This document shows, one piece after another, positions 23,009-28,062 of a stretch of 28,062 bases of DNA. The notes beneath the pieces are model-generated. The model searched no databases. It worked only from the letters and a program-made list of their open reading frames with translations, and had not been told where the DNA came from. Every line of letters begins with the position of its first letter. Positions within the stretch are counted from its first letter, which is position 1. The translations under genes and the position numbers were made by a program. This stretch comes from Alphaproteobacteria bacterium (GTDB lineage Bacteria > Pseudomonadota > Alphaproteobacteria > SHVP01): assembly GCA_009694165.1 (NCBI GenBank), contig SHVP01000024.1:1-28062 (forward strand). Reading direction: 5' to 3'.

Positions 23009-24217
23009 ATGCAAGTTTGGCTCAATCAGGCGCGCCGGCGCCCGGAGACTCTCTTGTTGCTGATGGCGACGGCAACACCGCTGGGGTTCTCGGTTTGGCA
23101 GGCGCTGCTCAATAATTTCGCCGTCGAGCGAGCGCAGTTCACCGGCGTCGAGATGGGCTTCTTGCAGTCGATCCGTGAGATCCCGGGGTTCCTGTCCTTC
23201 GGCGTCGTGTTCATTCTGCTGTTCGTCCGCGAGCAGAACCTGGCCTTTGTGTCGTTGCTGCTGCTCGGCTTCGGCTCGGCGGTCACCGGCCTGTTTCCTT
23301 CGGTAATCGGCCTCTACATCACCACGCTGATCATGTCGGTCGGGTTTCACTATTACGAGACCGTGCAGCAGTCGCTGGCCCTGCAATGGCTCGACAAGAA
23401 AACGGCGGCCCCTTGGCTTGGGCGACTGGCCTCCGCCGGCTCGGTGGCGGCGATCGCGGCGTATGGCTTGACGTCGCTGGGGGTGCAACTCCTTGAGCTC
23501 GATTTCGTCTGGGTGTACTTGCTGGGCGGCGGGGCGACGCTCGGCATCGCGCTAACAGCCTGGCTTCTGTTTCCGCATTTCCCCTCCAAGGTAGTGCAGC
23601 GCAAGGAGCTCGTGTTCCGCGCCCGCTATTGGCTTTATTACGTTCTCGTCTTCATGGCGGGGGCGAGGCGGCAGATTTTCCTCGTTTTCGCAACGCTGAT
23701 GCTGGTCGAGCGCTTTCACTTCTCGGCCGGCGAGCTGCCGCTGATTCTGCTGGTGGGTAGCGCCTTCAACATGGTGCTCGCGCCCATCGTCGGACGTCTG
23801 ATCGCACGCTGGGGTGAGCGCCAAGCACTGATGGTCGAGGCGTTCTCCCTGGTAGTGATCTTCCTCGGTTATGCGGTCGTCGATGACCGCTGGATGGCGG
23901 CAGGCCTCTACGTCGCCGACTTCATTTTTTTCGCGATGGCGATCGCCATCAAGACCTACCTGCAAAAAATCGCCGACCCGGCCGACATGGCGCCGACGGC
24001 GGGCGTCAGCTTCACCATCAACCATATTGCAGCGGTGGTGCTGCCGGCGGCATTCGGCTTTCTGTGGGTCCTGTCGCCGGCGGCAGTGTTCATTGCCGGG
24101 GCCGGCTTTGCCATGGTCTCTTTCGCGCTCTCGCGTCTGGTGCCGCGCCACCCGGGACCGGGACAGGAGTTCTTGCGCTTTCGGCGGCCCCAGGCGGTGG
24201 CAACCGCGGCCGAGTAG
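23009..24217 (+). CDS. MFS transporter (402 aa)
   Basis: A major facilitator with about 11-12 hydrophobic segments: a first block from about residues 15-190, a cytoplasmic loop (FPHFPSKVVQRKELVFRARY), then a second block to about residue 380. A loop 8-9-like basic motif GRLIARWGERQ is visible. There is no signal peptide. The ATG at 23009 has AAGG 5 nt upstream; a GTG two codons earlier is possible. It lies 47 nt after the second ThDP enzyme on the same strand, so it probably carries the substrate or product of the ligase/reductase/ThDP cluster. It shows no special similarity to the oxalate:formate antiporter that I can point to, and the transported compound is unknown. Confidence 0.85.
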   Translation: MQVWLNQARRRPETLLLLMATATPLGFSVWQALLNNFAVERAQFTGVEMGFLQSIREIPGFLSFGVVFILLFVREQNLAFVSLLLLGFGSAVTGLFPSVIGLYITTLIMSVGFHYYETVQQSLALQWLDKKTAAPWLGRLASAGSVAAIAAYGLTSLGVQLLELDFVWVYLLGGGATLGIALTAWLLFPHFPSKVVQRKELVFRARYWLYYVLVFMAGARRQIFLVFATLMLVERFHFSAGELPLILLVGSAFNMVLAPIVGRLIARWGERQALMVEAFSLVVIFLGYAVVDDRWMAAGLYVADFIFFAMAIAIKTYLQKIADPADMAPTAGVSFTINHIAAVVLPAAFGFLWVLSPAAVFIAGAGFAMVSFALSRLVPRHPGPGQEFLRFRRPQAVATAAE

Positions 24218-24279
24218 GCGTTCACGCCTCAGCGCGCCGATAGGAACAAAGAAGCAACGGACAGCGAGGAAACATTCCC

Positions 24280-24603
24280 CTACGGGTGATGTTGCAGTGC
24301 CTCGCGCAGCGCATTTTTCATCGGCGCTGGCAAGTCGTTCCAATACGTATCGGTGAGCGCGCCCTGCAGGGCATATAGAAGAACGAGGGTGGTCCCTTTG
24401 GGATCCACCGTCTTGACCCGCCGGTAGGCCTCGACGGCTCCAACCTGACGAAGGTCCTCCTCGCGGGAAATGCCGACGGCGAGAAGATTACGGGCGGTGA
24501 TCGGGCCGATATTCTTGAGATCGGCGATCGGCCGATTGTCGGTGGGTCGCGGCGGTTCTCGGCCGGAGAAGGTGGTTCTTTTTGTGTTGGTACTAGTAGT
24601 CAT
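24280..24603 (-). CDS. Stand-alone TfoX C-terminal-domain protein (107 aa)
   Basis: Residues 26-105 match the TfoX/Sxy C-terminal domain. They include LKNIGPITARNLLAVGISREEDLRQVGAVEAYRRV, a helix-hairpin-helix-like segment, and LLYALQGALTDTYWNDLPAPMKNAL. The N-terminal TfoX domain of full Sxy is absent, replaced by about 25 polar residues (TSTNTKRTTFSGREPPRPTDNRP). Full-length TfoX regulates competence with CRP; short C-domain proteins are common and uncharacterised. The ATG at 24603 has AGGGTGA about 8 nt upstream. It is convergent with the MFS gene and divergent from the decayed sthA. Confidence 0.85.
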   Translation of the reverse strand: MTTSTNTKRTTFSGREPPRPTDNRPIADLKNIGPITARNLLAVGISREEDLRQVGAVEAYRRVKTVDPKGTTLVLLYALQGALTDTYWNDLPAPMKNALREALQHHP

Positions 24604-24726
24604 AGTCTGGTCACCCTACAACGCTCGCATTGGGCCAGCAGCCATTCCATCAGGGCCGGGAAGTCTAGCCAATATCATGGGCTTGTGGGCATCGCTGAAA
24701 GGCCGCTTAGAAAGGGGTGGGCTATG

Positions 24727-25603
24727 ATGTCGTTCGACTACGACTGTTGGTAATCGGGTCGGGTCCAGCGGGGCATCGGGCCGCCATACAAGCCGCCAAA
24801 TTGGGCAAACGTACGGCGATCGCCGAGCAAAAGGGGGTCGTCGGCGGGGTGTGCATCAATACGGGAACGATTCCGAGCAAGACCCTGCGCGAGGCCACGC
24901 TCCATCTATCGGGTTATCGGGAACGCAGCATCTACGGCGCGTCGTACTCGGTCAAGCAGCACATCACCATGGCCGACCTCCTGCACCCGCACCGACCGCG
25001 TTATTCGTCACGAGATCGACGTCAGCCGGCACCAGTTGCAGCGCAACGGGGTCGAGGTCATCCCCGCGCGGGGCGAGTTCGTCGATCAGCACACGATCCG
25101 GCTCCACGCGATCGACAATCAGGGCCACCGCGACGTGACCGCGCGTCACACGGTGATCTCGGTCGGCACGGTAACGACGCGGGATCCGCATATTCCGTTC
25201 GACGGGCAGCGCATCTTCAGCAGTAACGACGTCCTCTCGCTGAAGGAACTACCGCGCCGCCTTGTCGTCATCGGCGCCGGCGTCATCGGCTGTGAATACG
25301 CGACGATTTTTGCCGCGGTTGGGGTTCATGTGACCCTGATCGACAAGCGCAGTCGCCTGCTGGAATTCATCGACGGCAAAGTCAGCGATCTCTTGATGCA
25401 CCAGATGCGACAGAACCGCATGACGCTGCGCCTCGGGGAAGAGGTGGCCAGCGTGAAACTTTATCAAGACGAGCTAGGTGAGCACGTTCGCATCAAGCTG
25501 AAGAGCGGCAAACAAATCGTTTCTGAAAAGGCCCTCTATTCGATCGGCGGGACCGGCGCCACGGCGGGCCTCAACCTGGCGGCCGCCAACCTCAGCGCCG
25601 ACG
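24727..25603 (+). pseudogene. sthA: Decayed soluble pyridine nucleotide transhydrogenase (sthA), 5' two-thirds
   Basis: Intact SthA moves electrons between NADH and NADP using FAD. The reading begins MSFDYD at 24727, but a one-base deletion near 24744 shifts the frame. The next frame continues [23 protein letters not shown] and [18 protein letters not shown]; the single Cys with Thr in place of the second cysteine is typical of SthA, not lipoamide dehydrogenase. An extra C in the run at 24986-24988 shifts the frame again after ITMADLLH. It resumes as [19 protein letters not shown], the second Rossmann motif VVIGAGVIGCEYA, and GGTGATAGLNLAAANLSAD, then stops matching near 25603. The rest of the FAD domain and the dimerisation domain (roughly the last third of a 465-residue protein) are missing. 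Confidence 0.85.
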
Positions 25604-25735
25604 ATCTGCAAACGCCTGGTCGAGATGCATCAGGGCGAGATCGGCTTTGCCACAGAGACCAGCAAGGGCAGTACGTTTTTCTTCGAACTGCCGGAACTGA
25701 CCGTCGAGCAGGAGCGGAAGGCTGGCGCCCACTAG
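25604..25735 (+). pseudogene. C-terminal remnant of a sensor histidine kinase
   Basis: Directly after the sthA fragment, another frame reads ICKRLVEMHQGEIGF (residues 1-15) and then TSKGSTFFFELPELTVEQE. This is the classic end of a histidine-kinase ATPase domain: the helix after the G2 box, then the GKGSTFxFxLP strand. It closes with a natural stop at 25733-25735 after 43 codons. The phosphoacceptor domain, N box and G1 box are absent. The stop shares CTAG with the convergent amidohydrolase gene, so this end is likely the original gene end and the loss was internal. Confidence 0.75.
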
Positions 25736-26772
25736 GCCAATCCGTAGAGGCGCCGACCATTGGTGTCGGCGATGCGCTGCAGGACGTCGGCTGACACGTC
25801 GGTTCGCCCGAGCAGCAGCCTATGGGCCTCGACGTCGGTGCCCAGGTCGTTGTGGCCGAAATCCGTCCCGACCACCAAATTGTCCGGGCCGGAGAACCGC
25901 AGGACCATCGACAGATCTTCGTCCATCGTGCAGGCCACGTAGAAGTTGGTGCCCCGTAGCGGCTCGGCGCCGACCTGGACGAATTGTCGCAGGCCACCGT
26001 CAGCGCCGCGCGAGATCTCGCGAAAGGCAAAGGGCAACCACTCCGACCCGGCCTCGAGGAAGCCAAAGCGTAGGCGCGGGAACCGCCGAGGAATGTCGCT
26101 CACGAACAGGGACACCAGAGCGCCGGCCATGGGAGCCACGGAAAAGATCACGGCGTCGCGCTGCTGGTAGACGGCAGTGTCGACATTGCCGATGTGAATG
26201 CCGAGGGCCAGGTTGAGGCGCTCGGCTTCGGCCATCATCGGTCGAAAATAGGGATCCGACAGCAATCGCTTGTCTTCCATCGCCCGTAACAGCACCGAAG
26301 CCGCGCCGTTGGCAGCGCCGAAGCGGATTTCTTCGAGAGTGGCCGCCATGTCCTTTAGCGGCGGTACGATGGACCAGCGTAGGCGGCCGTTCGACGACCG
26401 GCAGCGATCGGCGCACCAACGATTGTAGCTGCGCATCAACGCCAATTGCGCTTCAGGCCGGGCGAGATCAGCGGCCAGGAAAAAGGTCGAGATCAACACC
26501 TGCACGTCGACGCCGAGACGATCCATCCATGCCAGGCGCCCCGGAATGTCGCGCAAATTGCTCACCTCGTCCGAGGGCATTCCCGGTCTTGCGCCCGAGC
26601 CGCGCGGAATAAGCTGTCCGGCGACGTACCAAAACCGACTGAGGCCGCGCCACTCGAATTGCAAACCATCGGTATCGTGACGCGCTGGTTTCCACCGCAT
26701 CTCCTCCGCTTGCAGAAAGGACCAAGTGTCGTCGCATTCGATAACATGCGCATCGGCGTCGATGTAGTGCAT
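25732..26772 (-). CDS. Amidohydrolase family 2 (ACMSD-like) metal-dependent hydrolase/decarboxylase
   Basis: A TIM-barrel enzyme of 346 residues. IDADAHVIE at 4-12 (D5/D7/H9 region) holds the N-terminal metal ligands. H193 in LGIHIGNVD, the FLEAGSEWLPF block (238-248) and D304 in VGTDFGHNDLGTD complete the Amidohydrolase_2 pattern shared with ACMSD and related decarboxylases and hydrolases. The product class is secure; the substrate is not. ATG 26772 has GGGAGG 6 nt upstream. It lies 24 nt downstream of the dienoyl-CoA-reductase-like gene on the same strand, suggesting a two-gene operon for degradation of a fatty or aromatic compound. Its stop overlaps the histidine-kinase remnant. Confidence 0.85.
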   Translation of the reverse strand: MHYIDADAHVIECDDTWSFLQAEEMRWKPARHDTDGLQFEWRGLSRFWYVAGQLIPRGSGARPGMPSDEVSNLRDIPGRLAWMDRLGVDVQVLISTFFLAADLARPEAQLALMRSYNRWCADRCRSSNGRLRWSIVPPLKDMAATLEEIRFGAANGAASVLLRAMEDKRLLSDPYFRPMMAEAERLNLALGIHIGNVDTAVYQQRDAVIFSVAPMAGALVSLFVSDIPRRFPRLRFGFLEAGSEWLPFAFREISRGADGGLRQFVQVGAEPLRGTNFYVACTMDEDLSMVLRFSGPDNLVVGTDFGHNDLGTDVEAHRLLLGRTDVSADVLQRIADTNGRRLYGLA

Positions 26773-26796
26773 CGCTGCCTCCCGCTGTCAGCGCTC

Positions 26797-27633
26797 TTAG
26801 CCGCGCCGACGCATCTCCTGCCATTCCGCGTCGGTCAGCACTTCCATTGCGCTAAATTCGCCCGCGCCCTTTAGCCACTCGCCGCCGTCGATCGTTACGA
26901 TTTCGCCGTTGATGTATCCCGAGCCCTCGGCCAGCAGGAAAGCGGCGAGGTTGGCCAGTTCCGCATGCTCCCCGAAGCGGCGCAGCGGAATTCGACCGAT
27001 CCAGCCCTCGCTCATGGCGCGGTTCGGGATCAGGCGCTCCCACGCCCCGGGCGTCGGAAACGGACCAGGTGCGATGGCGTTCAAGCGGATGCCGCGACTG
27101 CCCCACTCGACCGCCAATGACCGGGTCATGGCCACGACACCGGCTTTGGCCATCGCCGACGGAACGACGTAGGCCGATCCGGTGAAGGCATAGGTGGTGA
27201 CGATCGACAGCACGTTCCCCGGATGCCTTGCCGCGAGCCAGCGCTTGCCGCATCCCAGGGTGACGTAGGCGGTCCCGTGCAGGACCACGCCGAGGACGCT
27301 GTCGATCGCCCGGCTGGAGAGCGTCTCAGTCTTGGCGATGAAGTTTCCGGCCGCATTGTTGACTAGGGCGTCGACCGGCCCGACCGCCCAAACGGCCGCC
27401 AGCATTTCCTCCACGGCTGCGGCGTCGCGCAGGTCGCAGGCGAAGGACCCAGTGCGACCGGGATGCTCCCGCTCGAACTCGCCCGTCGTGCCTTCCAGCA
27501 CTTCCCGTCGCCGACCACAGATCGTCACGTGGGCGCCCAGCTCGAGGAATCGCTTGGCCATTGACTTACCGAGGCCGGTCCCACCGCCAGTAACGAGAAC
27601 GCGTTTACCGGCGAGCAAGTCAGGACTGAACAT
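26797..27633 (-). CDS. 2,4-dienoyl-CoA reductase-like short-chain dehydrogenase
   Basis: Reduces 2,4-dienoyl-CoA intermediates with NADPH in oxidation of unsaturated acyl chains, if the family assignment holds. The Rossmann motif is TGGGTGLG at 15-22. NNAAGNFIAKTE (92-103) is characteristic of DECR enzymes. The usual SDR tyrosine four residues before K163 is Ser here, while Y148 lies exactly 15 residues before K163. This is the special Tyr-Lys arrangement of mitochondrial-type DECR, so the enzyme is probably active in that way. The sequence ends MEVLTDAEWQEMRRRG. It has 278 residues. ATG 27633 follows GGGAGG. It is the first gene of the pair with the amidohydrolase. Confidence 0.88.
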   Translation of the reverse strand: MFSPDLLAGKRVLVTGGGTGLGKSMAKRFLELGAHVTICGRRREVLEGTTGEFEREHPGRTGSFACDLRDAAAVEEMLAAVWAVGPVDALVNNAAGNFIAKTETLSSRAIDSVLGVVLHGTAYVTLGCGKRWLAARHPGNVLSIVTTYAFTGSAYVVPSAMAKAGVVAMTRSLAVEWGSRGIRLNAIAPGPFPTPGAWERLIPNRAMSEGWIGRIPLRRFGEHAELANLAAFLLAEGSGYINGEIVTIDGGEWLKGAGEFSAMEVLTDAEWQEMRRRG

Positions 27634-27747
27634 GGCGCCTCCCGCGGTCTACGATTGATCCATGGACGTATCGCCCTACCTTACGCTTTCACGACCGACG
27701 CGCCCAGCACCGCCCGGCTCCCTACTCGCGCCGCGACGGAATTGGCC

Positions 27748-28062
27748 GTGAACGGTGGGCGTCTGCGGCTGGGCGTCGCGGCGCTGGCCGCGATCGGCCT
27801 GCTCGGCGGTACTCCCCTGATCGCCGCGCCCCACTCCCCGTGGCAAATGGCCCAGGTCCCACCGTCGCCCGAGGATATCTCCGGCTATCGCGGCCTACAC
27901 GCCGCCGTCGCGGCCGGCGATCTCGAAGCGGTACGGCAGGTGCAGGCCGGTAGCGCAGCATTATCCGCACGAGATCGAGAGGGTCGCACGCCGCTGCATG
28001 TGGCGGCGCACCTCGGCAACCATGCCCTGGTGGCCCTGCTGCTGGCGAAGGGTGCCGACGGA
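27748..28062 (+). CDS. Secreted ankyrin-repeat protein (5' part, truncated by window end)
   Basis: Only 105 codons are visible. Residues 1-27 look like a signal peptide (Arg at 5 and 7, hydrophobic core VAALAAIGLLGGTPLIA, then AAP), so export to the periplasm is likely. Ankyrin repeats follow: YRGLHAAVAAGDLEAVRQVQ (47-66) and GRTPLHVAAHLGNHALVALL (79-98). The start is GTG at 27748, chosen because it gives a proper signal peptide; the Shine-Dalgarno is weak. The frame remains open at the last base. Ankyrin proteins mediate protein contacts; the partner is unknown. Confidence 0.75.
   Translation, partial: MNGGRLRLGVAALAAIGLLGGTPLIAAPHSPWQMAQVPPSPEDISGYRGLHAAVAAGDLEAVRQVQAGSAALSARDREGRTPLHVAAHLGNHALVALLLAKGADG

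Noticed and set aside
27662..27751. A 29-codon ORF (ATG at 27662) ending in GTGA overlap with the ankyrin gene start
   Set aside because: Pro/Arg-rich, no clear ribosome binding site. The overlap could be chance, so a leader ORF cannot be supported.

Overview
The window is GC-rich chromosomal DNA of an alphaproteobacterium, most likely a member of Rhodospirillales or a close relative. The evidence is the gene order ChaC - DUF2125 - tyrC - hisC - chorismate mutase / metX - metW, an alphaproteobacterial-type PhaR with a short PhaC, and a direct-repeat (GAAC-N7-GAAC) LexA box. I see no rRNA, tRNA, CRISPR array, insertion sequence or phage gene. The taxon is an inference from family resemblance; no search was possible.

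Layout. 43-1765 (minus): a two-gene operon of an acetoacetate-decarboxylase-fold protein and a bicupin. 1766-2103: a regulatory intergenic region with DnaA-box-like 9-mers, an AT-rich tract, a perfect SOS box and a dyad. 2104-4425 (plus): a B12-dependent (class II) ribonucleotide reductase. 4422-4979 (minus): ChaC-type gamma-glutamylcyclotransferase. 5063-6166 (plus): a DUF2125 membrane-anchored protein. 6096-9050 (minus): an aromatic amino acid operon, namely a chorismate mutase fused to a degenerate prephenate-dehydratase/ACT region, then hisC, then tyrC. 9168-10993 (plus): the methionine pair metX-metW, overlapping by ATGA. 11012-11746 (minus): a SAM methyltransferase. 11836-15244 (minus): a polyhydroxybutyrate cluster (small ORF, phaC, phaA, phaB), divergent from its regulator phaR (15371-15967, plus).

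15968-16305 is non-coding: GC-rich hairpins followed by an AT-rich leader in front of an unrecognised 149-residue protein. 16842-24217 (plus) is a tightly packed catabolic-looking cluster: an oxalate-CoA-ligase-like synthetase, a ketopantoate-reductase-like enzyme, two paralogous thiamine-diphosphate enzymes and an MFS transporter. Its substrate is unknown, and it is the best candidate here for an undescribed pathway. 24280-24603 (minus) is a stand-alone TfoX C-terminal-domain protein. 24727-25735 (plus) is a decayed sthA (soluble transhydrogenase) with two frameshifts, joined directly to the last 43 codons of a histidine kinase: a deletion scar or an assembly chimera. 25732-27633 (minus) holds a 2,4-dienoyl-CoA-reductase-like enzyme and a metal-dependent amidohydrolase. 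The window ends inside a secreted ankyrin-repeat protein (27748 onward).

Together the genes are mostly core metabolism (dNTPs, Tyr/Phe/His, Met, glutathione turnover, PHB storage) plus one accessory acid/CoA catabolic cluster. Regulation visible in the sequence includes LexA at the reductase gene, CTGC-N3-GCAG PhaR-type dyads in the PHB cluster, and alternative hairpins containing tandem Tyr codons before the aromatic operon.
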